From Neomegalonema perideroedes DSM 15528 (GTDB lineage: Bacteria; Pseudomonadota; Alphaproteobacteria; Rhodobacterales; Rhodobacteraceae), in contig NZ_KB893653.1 in the NCBI RefSeq assembly GCF_000374145.1, positions 1,287,923 through 1,351,922 of the forward strand: a DNA stretch of 64,000 nt, given 5' to 3'. Below, piece by piece: positions 36,596-46,019 of the stretch. Position 1 is the first letter of the stretch, and every line of letters begins with the position of its first letter. The notes under the pieces are model-generated. The model saw only the letters and a program-made list of their open reading frames with translations, had not been told where the DNA came from and made no database searches. The position numbers were made by a program, and so were the translations under genes.

Positions 36596-37660
36596 TCAAT
36601 CTTCGCGAGGGGCTTCATGAGACGATTCATGAGCGGCCTCCGGCGCCGCGCTGCGCAGCCGCTTGATCACCGCGCTCGCCGGCGCCAGAGCCACAGGCGC
36701 CGCCTCCGCAGGGCCGCGCGACGCCAGCCAGCCGCGCAGAGCCTCCAGACTCTGAGGCGTCAAATCGCCCATCGCGATGGCCGTGCCCCAGACCGCCGCG
36801 CGTCCCTCCGCCTCCTCCAGCCGCCCGACCATGGCCTCGGCTCCTGCGCCCTCGTCGAAGCGCAGGGCCACGTCGCCCGCCGGAGTCCCCATGCGCCGCG
36901 CCGCCGCGCCCGCCAGACTTTCGGGATGCGCCCGCGAATCGATGAACAAAGCGCCCGCCTTGCGGATCTCCGACATGGCGGCCTCCATCAGCTTGAGGTC
37001 GCGCGTGACCTGTTCGCCGCCCACGCCGAGCACGCCCACCGCCGAAGGCGCTTGTCCGAGCCGCCGCCGCAGACGCCGCAGATTCTCGTCGAGCGGCAGA
37101 TTGGACATCAGCGCCCCGCCCGCCAGAACGCCCGGAGGATCGCGGTCGAAGGGCAGGGCGATCAGCCCCTCATGTCCGCCGCGCCGCAGGCCGGAGAGGC
37201 GCAGGTCGAGATTCTCCAGATGCGCCCCCACCGCGATGTTCAGAGGCCCTGGCAGGCGCATGGCCGCCGCCGTGAGCGAGGGGTCGCCGCCCTGATCCAC
37301 GAGGATCACCGCCAGACTCGGGCGCGGGTCCGGTCCGAAGGGAACCGCGTTGCGGATCCAGAGCGCGTCCGGCGAGACGGGCGGAGCGGGGCGGTGAGGC
37401 GTTTCGGCGAGGGCGGCGGCCGGCGAGGGCGGCTTGATCGGGCTGCGGGCGGGCTCCGGCGCCCGTCCGTCGAGGACCAGAGCCCCGAGGGCGCCCGCTC
37501 CGAGGCCGAGGCTGATCAGCAGGGCGCCGAGCAGCGCCCAGGCGGGCGAGCGGGAGCGCTTGCGCCGTTTTGAACGCGGGGCCGCTTTGCCGGAGGGCTT
37601 GCGTGAGGCGCGCGCAGGGGCTTTTCGGGGAGGCTCGCCCGGAAGCTCGTCGACCGTCAT
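36596..37660 (-). CDS. YibQ-like divergent polysaccharide deacetylase family protein
   Basis: A 354-residue protein with a Lys/Arg-rich cytoplasmic N-terminus (about 1-38), one membrane helix (WALLGALLISLGLGAGALGAL), a Pro-rich linker and a periplasmic domain. It resembles the divergent polysaccharide deacetylase family: RPSLAVILVDQGGDPSL, LPLDENLRRLRRRLGQAPSA, GALFIDSRAH and GDVALRFDEGA. In most family members the first segment is VIDDLG-like; here it is VILVDQGG, so the catalytic Asp-Asp may be partly lost. Function in cells is not well established. Confidence 0.8.
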   Translation of the reverse strand: MTVDELPGEPPRKAPARASRKPSGKAAPRSKRRKRSRSPAWALLGALLISLGLGAGALGALVLDGRAPEPARSPIKPPSPAAALAETPHRPAPPVSPDALWIRNAVPFGPDPRPSLAVILVDQGGDPSLTAAAMRLPGPLNIAVGAHLENLDLRLSGLRRGGHEGLIALPFDRDPPGVLAGGALMSNLPLDENLRRLRRRLGQAPSAVGVLGVGGEQVTRDLKLMEAAMSEIRKAGALFIDSRAHPESLAGAAARRMGTPAGDVALRFDEGAGAEAMVGRLEEAEGRAAVWGTAIAMGDLTPQSLEALRGWLASRGPAEAAPVALAPASAVIKRLRSAAPEAAHESSHEAPRED

Positions 37661-37794
37661 TGCGCTTCCATCCCTTACCTGCGCGTCCTCGCGAGCCGGA
37701 TGAAATCCGCCGCCGCGCTTGACGCCGAGCCCCCGCCTTCGCCATGTTGGGCCGCGCGCGCCGCTGCGCGCCTCTCGCCTTCAGGACGCCCGCC

Positions 37795-38370
37795 ATGATC
37801 CTGCTGATCGATAATTACGACAGCTTTACTTACAATCTGGTTCACTATCTTGGAGAACTGGGAGCTGAGACCGACGTCCGGCGCAATGATTCGCTGAACG
37901 TCAACGAGGCGCTCGCGCTGGGGCCGAAGGCCATCGTCCTTTCGCCCGGTCCCTGCGATCCCGACGACGCGGGCATCTGCCTCGATCTGGTGAAGGCCGC
38001 CGCGCCTCATGTGCCGATCCTCGGGGTCTGCCTCGGACATGAAGCCATCGGGCAGGTCTACGGCGGCAAGATCGTGCGGGCGCCCTCGCCGATGCACGGC
38101 AAAGTCAGCCCGATCCGGCATAAGGGCGACCGGCTTTTCGAGGGATTGCCGCAGGATTTCCTCGCCACGCGCTATCACAGCCTGATCGTCGACCGCGAGA
38201 GCCTGCCCGAAGAGCTTGAAGTCACCGCCGAGACCGCCGACGGAATCGTCATGGCCGTCTCCCATAAGACCCATAACGTGCATGGGGTGCAGTTCCATCC
38301 CGAGAGCATCGCCTCCGAGCACGGCAAGGAGATCCTGATGAACTTCCTGCGCATGGCCAAAGCCCAATGA
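37795..38370 (+). CDS. trpG: Anthranilate synthase glutamine amidotransferase (TrpG/PabA)
   Basis: A 191-residue class-I amidotransferase supplying ammonia for anthranilate (and possibly 4-amino-4-deoxychorismate). The start is MILLIDNYDSFTYNLVHYLG. The catalytic Cys lies in GVCLGHEAIGQ, with the His/Glu pair in VQFHPES. I chose 37795 rather than 37744, which adds an unrelated arginine-rich leader. It overlaps trpD (ATGA). No trpE is adjacent, so the partner subunit is elsewhere. Confidence 0.95.
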   Translation: MILLIDNYDSFTYNLVHYLGELGAETDVRRNDSLNVNEALALGPKAIVLSPGPCDPDDAGICLDLVKAAAPHVPILGVCLGHEAIGQVYGGKIVRAPSPMHGKVSPIRHKGDRLFEGLPQDFLATRYHSLIVDRESLPEELEVTAETADGIVMAVSHKTHNVHGVQFHPESIASEHGKEILMNFLRMAKAQ

Positions 38371-39440
38371 GCGCCGAGACTCCTTCGCCTGAGGCCCCGT
38401 CCCCTGAGACCATCGCCGAATTCCGCGCTCTGATCGCCAAGGCCGTCGAGGGCGAGCTGCCGCACGCCGACGCTCTGCGGGCTTTCGGCATCCTCATGTC
38501 GGGCGGCGCGACGCAATCTCAGGTGGGGGCCTTTCTGATGGCCCTCCGGATGCGCAGCGAGTCCTTCGACGAGATCGCCGCCGCCGCCCAGTCCATGCGC
38601 GAGCGCATGCTGCGGATTCAGGCGCCTGAGGGCGCCATCGACATCGTGGGCACCGGAGGAGACGGCCGCAAGACGCTGAACATCTCCACGGCGGCGGCCT
38701 TCATCGCGGCGGGCGCCGGGGTTCCGGTGGCCAAGCACGGCAATCGCGCGGTCTCCTCGATGTCGGGCGCCGCCGACGCTCTGAGCCTGCTCGGAATCGA
38801 CCTCAACGCCAAGCCCGGGACCATCGAGCGCGCTTTGCGCGAAGCCCGGATCGGCTTCATGATGGCGCCCAACCATCACAGCGCCATGCGCCATGTGATG
38901 CCCGCGCGCCGCGAGATGGGCGTGCGCACCATCTTCAACATCCTCGGGCCTTTGACCAATCCGGCGGCGGTCAAGCGGCAGCTCAGCGGCAGCTTCTCGC
39001 CGCATCTGCTGCTCTCCATGGCCGAGACCTTGCGGAGCTTCGGCTCCGAACGCGCATGGCTGGTCCATGGCGGCGACGGCACGGACGAGATCTCCATCTC
39101 CGCCGACACCGAGGTCGTGGCGCTGGAGGAGGACGGCGAAATCCGCCGCTTCACGGTCTCGCCCGCCGAGGCCGGGTTGGATTCCCACAGCTTCCTCTCG
39201 ATCCGGGGCGGCTCGCCCGCCGAGAACGCCGCCGCCCTCGAAGCCGTGCTGAAAGGCGCCCGCAACGCCTATCGCGACGCGGCTTTGCTCAATGCGGCGG
39301 CGGCTCTGCTGGTCGCCGGGAAGGCGCAGGATCTGCGCGAGGGCGCGGCGCTCGGGGCGAAAAGCCTCGATTCCGGCGCGGCTCTGGAGGCTCTGGAGGC
39401 GTTGCGGCGCATCGCTCCGGCTCCGGCGCCCGCCGCTTAG
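38367..39440 (+). CDS. trpD: Anthranilate phosphoribosyltransferase
   Basis: A 357-residue enzyme joining anthranilate and PRPP. Key motifs are GTGGDGRKTLNISTAAAF (PRPP loop), KHGNRAVSS, GFMMAPNHHSAMRHVMPARR and FNILGPLTNPA. An N-terminal tail of about 12 residues (Pro/Glu-rich) precedes the normal start. In many alphaproteobacteria trpC follows trpGD; here a hairpin and then cysK follow, so the operon ends at trpD. Confidence 0.96.
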   Translation: MSAETPSPEAPSPETIAEFRALIAKAVEGELPHADALRAFGILMSGGATQSQVGAFLMALRMRSESFDEIAAAAQSMRERMLRIQAPEGAIDIVGTGGDGRKTLNISTAAAFIAAGAGVPVAKHGNRAVSSMSGAADALSLLGIDLNAKPGTIERALREARIGFMMAPNHHSAMRHVMPARREMGVRTIFNILGPLTNPAAVKRQLSGSFSPHLLLSMAETLRSFGSERAWLVHGGDGTDEISISADTEVVALEEDGEIRRFTVSPAEAGLDSHSFLSIRGGSPAENAAALEAVLKGARNAYRDAALLNAAAALLVAGKAQDLREGAALGAKSLDSGAALEALEALRRIAPAPAPAA

Positions 39441-39468
39441 GCGGCATAAGCATATCTCGAATCCTCGC

Positions 39469-39488
39469 GAGCGCCGGAGGCGGCGCTC
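39469..39488 (+). terminator. Weak hairpin after trpD
   Basis: An eight-base stem GAGCGCCG / CGGCGCTC with a short loop, followed by TGTTAAAA. No T-run, so termination is uncertain. Confidence 0.3.
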
Positions 39489-39527
39489 TGTTAAAACGCG
39501 TGAAACGAACCTTCGCGGAGGAAGATC

Positions 39528-40484
39528 ATGAGCGGTTTCACCAGCCGGGGCCGAATCTACGACGACGTCACCCAGACCATCGGCGCCACGCCTCTGGTGC
39601 GCCTCGCGCGCTTCGCCGAGGCCAAGGGCGCCAAAGGCGAGATCCTCGCCAAGCTGGAGTTCTTCAATCCGCTGGCCAGCGTCAAGGACCGCATCGGCGT
39701 GGCGCTGATCGACGCGCTGGAGGCTTCGGGCAAGCTCAAGCCGGGCGGGACCATCATCGAGCCGACGTCCGGCAACACCGGCATAGCTCTGGCCTTCGTG
39801 GCGGCGGCGCGGGGCTATCAGCTGATCCTGACCATGCCCGAGAGCATGTCCCTCGAACGCCGCAAGATGCTGGCGCTGCTCGGCGCGCGGCTGGAGCTGA
39901 CGCCCGCCAGCGCGGGCATGCGCGGCGCCATCGCGCGGGCTCAGGAGCTGGAGAGCGAGATCCCCGGCGCGGTGATCCCGCAGCAATTCGAGAATCCCGC
40001 CAATCCGGCGATCCATCAGGCCACCACCGCAGAAGAGATCCTCGCGGACACCGGCGGCGATTTCGCGGCCTTCGTCGCGGGCGTGGGCACGGCGGGCACC
40101 ATCGCGGGAGTCGGCCATGCGCTGAAGGCCAAGGGCCATCCGGCGAAGGTGATCGCCGTCGAGCCCGCCGACAGCCCGGTGCTCTCGGGCGGACAGCCCG
40201 GCTCGCATAAGATTCAGGGCATCGGCGCGGGCTTCCAGCCGGCGAATTACGATCCCGCCGTGGTGGACGAGGTGATTCAGGTCGCCAACGACGCCGCTTT
40301 TGAAAACGCGCGGCTCGTGGCGCGTCTGGAGGGCGTGCCGGTGGGCATTTCGGCGGGCGGCGCGCTTTGGGCGGCTTCGCAGGTGGCCTCGCGGCCGGAA
40401 TACGCCGGAAAGCGCGTGGTGGTCATCATCCCGAGCTTCGCGGAGCGCTATCTCTCCACGGCGTTGTTCGAGGGGATCGGCTGA
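39528..40484 (+). CDS. cysK: Cysteine synthase A (O-acetylserine sulfhydrylase)
   Basis: A 318-residue PLP enzyme making cysteine from O-acetylserine and sulfide. The PLP Lys is in [15 protein letters not shown], the substrate loop is [13 protein letters not shown], and the PLP-phosphate Gly loop is [11 protein letters not shown]. The C-terminal part with [14 protein letters not shown] is typical of CysK. It has its own ribosome site (GGAGGAAG) eight bases upstream. A sulfate-type transporter lies nearby downstream. Confidence 0.96.
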   Translation: MSGFTSRGRIYDDVTQTIGATPLVRLARFAEAKGAKGEILAKLEFFNPLASVKDRIGVALIDALEASGKLKPGGTIIEPTSGNTGIALAFVAAARGYQLILTMPESMSLERRKMLALLGARLELTPASAGMRGAIARAQELESEIPGAVIPQQFENPANPAIHQATTAEEILADTGGDFAAFVAGVGTAGTIAGVGHALKAKGHPAKVIAVEPADSPVLSGGQPGSHKIQGIGAGFQPANYDPAVVDEVIQVANDAAFENARLVARLEGVPVGISAGGALWAASQVASRPEYAGKRVVVIIPSFAERYLSTALFEGIG

Positions 40485-40490
40485 TCCTTC

Positions 40491-41249
40491 ATGGCGTGGA
40501 CCGAATCCGATCTGGAGCGTCATGCGCGACATCTGGTCCTGCCGGATCTCGGCGGGCCGGGGGTGGGGCGCATCCGGGCGGCGAAGGTTCTGATTTTAGG
40601 CGCGGGGGGCCTCGGCTCCCCGCTGGCCTATTATCTGGCGGCGGCGGGCGTGGGGCGCATCGGGCTGTGCGACGACGATCATGTGGACCTCAGCAATCTG
40701 CAACGCCAGATCCTGCATTTCACCGCCGACGTCGGGCGCTCCAAGCTGGAGAGCGCCGCCGAAAAGCTGACGGCCCTGAATCCGGGCGTCGAGATCGCGC
40801 TCCATCCCGAGCGCCTGACGGAGGCGAACGCCGAAGCGATCCTCCGCGGTTCTGATCTTCTCTGCGACGGAACCGATAATTTCGAAACCCGCGCCTTAGC
40901 GAACCGCACCGCCGCGCGGCTGAGGATTCCTTTGGTCTCGGCGGCGATGGAGCGCTGGTCCGGCCAGATTTCGGTCTATCGGCCATGGCTCGGCGGACCT
41001 TGCGCCGCCTGCGTCTTTCCGACTCCGACCGCGCCGGGGCTGGCGCCGGATTGCGCGACAGGGGGCGTTCTGGGGCCTTTGCCGGGAGTCATGGGCTCGC
41101 TCATGGCGGTGGAGGCTCTGAAGCTGCTCTCCGGCGCGGGCGAGCCTCTGGACGGGCGCATGCTGCTCTACGACGGACTCGACGCCCGCATGCGGGTGGT
41201 GGGGCTCGCCAAGCGCCCCGATTGCCCGGTTTGTTCGGGGCTGGGTTGA
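40491..41249 (+). CDS. HesA/MoeB/ThiF-family adenylyltransferase (E1-like)
   Basis: A 252-residue protein that should adenylate the C-terminus of a ubiquitin-like sulfur carrier (MoaD or ThiS). ATP loop: LGAGGLGSPLAYYLAAAG; DDDHVDLSNLQRQILH is the Arg/Asp segment; CDGTDNFETR and GVLGPLPGVMGSLMAVEALK are family-typical. Zinc Cys pairs are in CAACVFP and CPVCSG. It lies six bases after cysK, so co-expression with cysteine synthesis is probable. No rhodanese domain is present. Whether it serves molybdopterin, thiamine or another sulfur carrier cannot be told, as none is encoded nearby. Confidence 0.88.
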   Translation: MAWTESDLERHARHLVLPDLGGPGVGRIRAAKVLILGAGGLGSPLAYYLAAAGVGRIGLCDDDHVDLSNLQRQILHFTADVGRSKLESAAEKLTALNPGVEIALHPERLTEANAEAILRGSDLLCDGTDNFETRALANRTAARLRIPLVSAAMERWSGQISVYRPWLGGPCAACVFPTPTAPGLAPDCATGGVLGPLPGVMGSLMAVEALKLLSGAGEPLDGRMLLYDGLDARMRVVGLAKRPDCPVCSGLG

Positions 41250-41476
41250 GCGAATCGATTCGCGCGGGAGGCCCGCCGATTCGGGAGCGCGGCGCGAATC
41301 AAAAGGCGGACTGAGGCAGGTGGTCCGTATACGTCGCCGATTCTCTCAGGATTCCGCCCCCTTGGCGTCAAGGAATCCTCCCTTGAAAGGGGCGGACGCC
41401 TTGCATTTCCTCCGGCGCGGGCGTTAGCTGAGGCCGCGCGGCGCTCATCGCGCGTTTCAGATTTCGGATCTCCGCT

Positions 41477-43192
41477 ATGCCCGGCTCTTCAGGCGCTTCC
41501 GCGCCCGCCCGCGCGCATCCGCGCGCGGAGCTCACCCCGCAACTCGTCACCTCTCTGCGCGAAGGCTACCGACTCGGCGATCTGCGCGCCGACGCTCTGT
41601 CCGGCCTCACAGTGGCCATCGTGGCCTTGCCCTTGTCGATGGCGCTGGCCATCGCTTCGGGCCTTCCGCCGGAGAACGGGCTTTACGCCGCCATCGTGGG
41701 GGGCTTCCTCATTTCGGCGCTGGGCGGCAGCCGCTATCAGATCGGCGGCCCGGCGGGAGCCTTCATTCCGCTGGTGGCGACCTGCGTCGCGGAGCATGGC
41801 GTGGACGGCCTTTTGCTGGCCACGGGCATGGCGGGCGTCTTTCTGACGATCATGGGGCTTTTGCGCTGGGGCTCTTATGTGAAATTCGTGCCTTATCCGG
41901 TGACGGTGGGCTTCACGGCGGGAATCGCGGTGGCGATCTTCGCCACTCAGCTGAAGGAATTGCTCGGCCTGACGCTCGACGGCCCCGAGCCCGCTCATTT
42001 CCTGCCCAAACTCGGCGTGTTGTACGAGGCCCTCCCCACGGTGAGCTTCGGCGCGGTGATGATCTCGGCGGCGACCATCGGGATCATCCTTGCGGTGCGG
42101 CGCTGGCGTCCGGGCTGGCCGGCCTTTCTGATCGGGGTGGTCGGGGCGACGCTGCTGGCGCAGATTTCGCCTTTCGAGGTCGCGACCATCGGCAGCCGTT
42201 TCGGCGAGTTGTCCGGAGGTTTGCCCGCGCCGCGCCTGCCGGAGATCTCCTTCGCGGCCATGCGGGACGTGCTGCCCGAGGCTCTGACCTTCACCCTGCT
42301 CGGCGCCATCGAGTCGCTGCTCTCGGCGACGGTGGCCGACGCCATGACGGGGCGTCGCCATCGCTCGAACATGGAGCTGGTGGCTCAGGGCGTCGCGAAT
42401 ATGGCGGCGGCGGTCTTCGGCGCGATGACCGTCACGGGGACCATCGCCCGCACGGCGGCCAATGTGCGCTCAGGCGCGCGGACGCCCATATCCGGGATGC
42501 TGCATGCGGCCTTCCTGCTGGCGATGCTGGCTCTGGCGGCCTCATGGCTGGCCTATGCGCCTTTGGCGGCTCTGGGCGGCGTGCTGGCGGTGGTGGCCTG
42601 GAACATGGCCGAGAAGCATGAATTCTCGGCTTTGCTGCGCAGTTCGGGTTCGGACGCGACGGTGCTGCTGACGACCTTCTTCACGACGGTGGTCTTCGAT
42701 CTGACTTGGGGCATCCTCGTCGGCTTCTCGCTGAGCGCGCTGTTGTTCCTGAACCGCATGGCGGAATCGGCGCAGGTGGAGTCGCGGCCTCTGGAGGAGG
42801 CGCCGGGCTATGATCCTGCGGAGCGGACTCATCCGGATTTGGTGGTGCACCGGATCACGGGGGCTTTTTTCTTCGGCTCGGCGCAGAGCGTCGGGACGGT
42901 TCTGGATCGGATGGGGGATCCGCGGCGGGCGGTGATCTACGACGTCTCGGCTCTGCGCGAGATGGATTCCAGCGCGGCGCACACCTTGGTCGAGGCGGCT
43001 CTGAAGGCGCAGCGACGGGGCAAAAGGGTGCTGGTGGCGGGAGCTTCCGCGGCGACTCAGCGGGCTTTGATGCGGGGCGGCCTCTCCTCCTCGGTCGCGA
43101 GCTACGCGCCGAGCGTGGAGGCTGCGGCGCGTCTGGCGCGTTCGGAGCTGGAGGAGGAATCCGCGGTCTCGCCGGATGAGAATTTAGGTTGA
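41477..43192 (+). CDS. SulP-family anion transporter with STAS domain
   Basis: A 571-residue membrane protein with about 12-14 helices. The SulP signature is seen as DALSGLTVAIVALPLSMALA and SGLPPENGLYAAIVGGF, then SRYQIGGPAGAFIPL. The C-terminal STAS domain (about 465-560) has VIYDVSALREMDSSAAHTLV. The SulP family imports sulfate, bicarbonate or dicarboxylates; the position after cysK is compatible with sulfate but not proof. A 227-base gap without a gene precedes it. Confidence 0.92.
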   Translation: MPGSSGASAPARAHPRAELTPQLVTSLREGYRLGDLRADALSGLTVAIVALPLSMALAIASGLPPENGLYAAIVGGFLISALGGSRYQIGGPAGAFIPLVATCVAEHGVDGLLLATGMAGVFLTIMGLLRWGSYVKFVPYPVTVGFTAGIAVAIFATQLKELLGLTLDGPEPAHFLPKLGVLYEALPTVSFGAVMISAATIGIILAVRRWRPGWPAFLIGVVGATLLAQISPFEVATIGSRFGELSGGLPAPRLPEISFAAMRDVLPEALTFTLLGAIESLLSATVADAMTGRRHRSNMELVAQGVANMAAAVFGAMTVTGTIARTAANVRSGARTPISGMLHAAFLLAMLALAASWLAYAPLAALGGVLAVVAWNMAEKHEFSALLRSSGSDATVLLTTFFTTVVFDLTWGILVGFSLSALLFLNRMAESAQVESRPLEEAPGYDPAERTHPDLVVHRITGAFFFGSAQSVGTVLDRMGDPRRAVIYDVSALREMDSSAAHTLVEAALKAQRRGKRVLVAGASAATQRALMRGGLSSSVASYAPSVEAAARLARSELEEESAVSPDENLG

Positions 43193-43215
43193 GGGGAAGA
43201 AGCTCCGCTTTGCTG

Positions 43216-43244
43216 TTGACAGCCTGCGGGGCGTCGCCTAAGAA
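43216..43244 (+). promoter_or_regulatory. Sigma70-type promoter of tRNA-Tyr
   Basis: TTGACA at 43216-43221 and TAAGAA at 43239-43244 with a 17-base spacer, about 50 bases upstream of the tRNA. Strong -35 match. Confidence 0.65.
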
Positions 43245-43295
43245 CGCGGCACGCAGCCGAAAGCCTTGCGACAGCGAGGCTCTGAGGCGAGCGCC

Positions 43296-43381
43296 GGAAG
43301 GGTGGCTGAGCGGTCAAAAGCAACGGACTGTAAATCCGTCGGGGTAACCCTACACAGGTTCGAATCCTGTCCCTTCCACCA
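43296..43381 (+). tRNA. tRNA-Tyr (anticodon GUA)
   Basis: A class-II tRNA of 86 bases with encoded CCA. Acceptor GGAAGGG pairs with CCCTTCC, anticodon GTA is at 43330-43332 in the loop of ACGGACTGTAAATCCGT, and a long variable arm (CGGGGTAACCCTA) and T-arm GGTTCGAATCC follow. The next 260 bases carry no gene; they include two imperfect copies of a TTTAGATT...CTTCCGAG unit. Confidence 0.96.
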
Positions 43382-43642
43382 AATTTCCTCTGCCCGACAT
43401 TGGCTGAAGACGGAGATTTGGAGAGCGCGAAAATCGCTCCGCAGCGCGATATGAAGAATCGCTGAAAACGACGCCACACCGGAAGATTTTCACCTAACTC
43501 CGCTTCCGGCGCGCAAATCCGCAGATTTAGATTGCGGCCTTCCGAGTTTAGATTCGCCGCTTCCGAGTTCGATGGTTCTTCCTGTCGCGTCGCGGCCGCG
43601 CTCGCGGCGGGGCGCCTTTCGACGCCTCGCCGCGATCGCCTC

Positions 43643-45196
43643 TTACTTGAAGCGCTTGATCTCGCCGGATTTCAGACGGGCGAAATAGCTGACCATCTCC
43701 GCCTTCACCACCGGCATCAGAATATAAAGGCCGACGATGTTGACCAGACCCATCGCGAAGATCGCGGCGTCCGAGAAATCGACCACCGGCCCCAGATTCA
43801 TCGCCGCGCCGATGATCACGAAGAGGCAGAAGAGCAGCTTGAAGCTGATCTCCTGAGCTTTCCCCTCGCCAAACATATAGGTCCAGGCCTTCAGCCCGTA
43901 ATAGGACCAGGACAGCATCGTGGAGAAGGCGAAGAGAATCACCGCGACCGCCAAAACATAGGGGAACCAGGAGATCGTCGACCCAAAGGCCGCCGAGGTC
44001 AGCTGCACGCCTCCGGCGTCTCCGGTCGTCGCGATGCGGCCGAGTTCGGCGTTCCAGACATAGCGTCCGGTCTCAGGGTCGATTTGCAGCACGCCGGTGA
44101 TGATGATCACGAGCGCGGTCATGGTGCAGATCACCACCGTGTCGATGAGAGGCTCCAGCAGAGAGACGAAGCCCTCGGTGATCGGCTCCTTGGTGCGCAC
44201 GGCGGAATGGGCGATGGCCGCCGAGCCGACGCCCGCCTCGTTCGAGAAGGCCGCCCGGCGCAGACCCTGAATCAGCGCGCCGACCATGCCGCCCGCGATT
44301 CCGAGATCGGTGAAGGCGCCGGCGAAGATCTGGCCGAAGGCCCAGCCGATCTTGTCGTAGTTCATCAGCACGATGATCAGGCCCGCGCCGCAATACAGCA
44401 CGCCCATGAAAGGCACGACCTTCTCAGTCACCTGAGCGATGGACTTCAGGCCGCCGACGATCACCGCGAAGACGATGGCGGCGAAGATCACGCCGGTGAT
44501 CCAGCCCGGATAATCGCCGACGATTCCGGCGATCTGGGCGTGGGCCTGATTGGCCTGAAACATATTGCCCCCGCCGAGGGAGCCGAGCACGCAGAAGATC
44601 GAGAACATGATCGCCATGAATTTTCCGAAGCCGGCGTAGCCGCGTTCGGCCAGCCCCTTCTTCAGATAATACATAGGACCGCCCGACACCGTGCCGTCGG
44701 GATATTCATTGCGGTATTTCACGCCGAGGGTGCATTCGGTGAATTTCGAAGCCATCCCCAGAAATCCGGCGAGGATCATCCAGAAGGTGGCGCCCGGTCC
44801 GCCGATGGACATGGCCACCGCCACGCCGGCGATGTTGCCCAGACCCACCGTGCCGGACAGCGCCGTGGCCAGAGCCTGAAAATGGCTGACCTCTCCCGCA
44901 TCCTTGGGATCGGAGTATTTCCCCGAGACGAGCGCCAGCGCATGGCCGAAGGCGCGGATCTGCACGAAGGAGAAGTAAAAGGTGAAAATCAGCGCGGCGC
45001 CCAGCAGCCACAGCACGATCCAGGGGAAATTCGTGCCGGGAATGGAGGAGAAGATGAAATTGACGAAGGGCGCGGTGAATTTCTCGGCGACGGCGTTCAC
45101 GCGCGCGTCGAAACTATCGGTTTGAGCGGTCTGAGCGACGGCGGCGGTCGCTGCGAAGCTCGCCGCCATCGCGACAGGAAAGATGGTGATCCTCAT
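43643..45196 (-). CDS. AGCS-family sodium:alanine/glycine symporter
   Basis: A 517-residue transporter with an N-terminal signal-like segment (ITIFPVAMAASFAATAAVAQ) and about ten helices. AGCS signatures are ALSGTVGLGNIAGVAVAMSI, GGPGATFWM, GGGNMFQANQ and RAAFSNEAGVGSA. The family imports Ala/Gly with Na+ or H+. ATG at 45196 is the start after the UspA gene; the frame above it is shadow. UspA lies 14 bases upstream, likely co-transcribed. The extra N-terminal domain of about 45 residues is longer than in the second AGCS protein of this window. Confidence 0.93.
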   Translation of the reverse strand: MRITIFPVAMAASFAATAAVAQTAQTDSFDARVNAVAEKFTAPFVNFIFSSIPGTNFPWIVLWLLGAALIFTFYFSFVQIRAFGHALALVSGKYSDPKDAGEVSHFQALATALSGTVGLGNIAGVAVAMSIGGPGATFWMILAGFLGMASKFTECTLGVKYRNEYPDGTVSGGPMYYLKKGLAERGYAGFGKFMAIMFSIFCVLGSLGGGNMFQANQAHAQIAGIVGDYPGWITGVIFAAIVFAVIVGGLKSIAQVTEKVVPFMGVLYCGAGLIIVLMNYDKIGWAFGQIFAGAFTDLGIAGGMVGALIQGLRRAAFSNEAGVGSAAIAHSAVRTKEPITEGFVSLLEPLIDTVVICTMTALVIIITGVLQIDPETGRYVWNAELGRIATTGDAGGVQLTSAAFGSTISWFPYVLAVAVILFAFSTMLSWSYYGLKAWTYMFGEGKAQEISFKLLFCLFVIIGAAMNLGPVVDFSDAAIFAMGLVNIVGLYILMPVVKAEMVSYFARLKSGEIKRFK

Positions 45197-45210
45197 GGAT
45201 TCGGGCCCTT

Positions 45211-45648
45211 TCACGGAACGATGACGGTGGGGACCGGCGCGATCTGCGCCAGAGCCAGCGGAACGGAGCCGAAAATCCGCGCCGCGATGGAGCTCGACCC
45301 CGCGCGCCCGACGAAGATGAGGGCGGCGTTCGTCTCTTTGGCGATGTCGACGATCAATTCCGGCACCGAGCCGTATCGCAGCTCGGCTTGAGCTTCGAGG
45401 CCGGCGGCCCGCACCTTCTCCACCGCCGGAGCGAGGATCGCCTCCTGAGCGCGAGCCATCTCCTTTTTGCGGCGGGCGTGGCGTTCGGCCAGCTCCTCCT
45501 GAGTGAGAAACGCATAGGGCGACCATTCGAGGATATGCGCCAAGACGAGCTTGGCCCCTCCTCTTTGCGCCCGCGAGATCGCATAAGAGAGGACGCGGTC
45601 TGAATCCGCGCCCCCTTCATATGCGACGACGAAGGTCTCTTGCGTCAT
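45211..45648 (-). CDS. Universal stress protein (UspA family)
   Basis: A 145-residue single Usp domain. The ATP-binding motif near the C-terminus reads GRAGSSSIAARIFGSVPLAL, the G-2x-G-9x-G(S/T) pattern with small deviations. The N-terminal strand FVVAYEGGADSDRVLSYAI has the Usp-type Asp. A Usp gene directly upstream of a transporter gene suggests a regulatory role on transport. Confidence 0.88.
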   Translation of the reverse strand: MTQETFVVAYEGGADSDRVLSYAISRAQRGGAKLVLAHILEWSPYAFLTQEELAERHARRKKEMARAQEAILAPAVEKVRAAGLEAQAELRYGSVPELIVDIAKETNAALIFVGRAGSSSIAARIFGSVPLALAQIAPVPTVIVP

Positions 45649-46019
45649 GTCGGATTTCCTTTCCTGACGGTCCCAGGCCTTTGGCCTGAGGGCTTTGACG
45701 CCGGTCCGGTCGAAAGGATTTCCGTCGAAACAGGAGCGTTCGAACAGACAGGCGATGTTGTCCGCAGTCGCGGAACCGTCACGATTGCGGAGACGGCTCC
45801 CAATGTCGACCTATATCTGGGGAATATTCGCAATGAGGGCGGAGAGCGCCATGCGCCGGAAAGAGCCGCGGCGTCTTGAGCAGGGTTCGCCGATTCCCTC
45901 CGGCGCCCGACAGGAACCCTCAGGAAGAAGCGGGCGCTTGCCTTGCGCCGAAATCTGGAGAATGGATCCGGGAAAGCGTCCGCATCTTTCGGACCGCGCT
46001 TCAGGAGGCCTCGACGCTC
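45649..46019. other. Non-coding gap between UspA and DUF4344 genes
   Basis: 371 bases without a convincing gene. The open frames in it are arginine/serine-rich shadows. The region must contain the divergent promoters of both neighbours, but I could not pick a clear one. Confidence 0.6.

Noticed and set aside
41348-41379. Inverted repeat AGGATTCC...GGAATCCT as terminator before the SulP gene
   Set aside because: Long loop and no T-run; could be chance or an operator, not supported.
43532-45391. 619-codon + strand frame
   Set aside because: Antisense shadow of the AGCS symporter and UspA.
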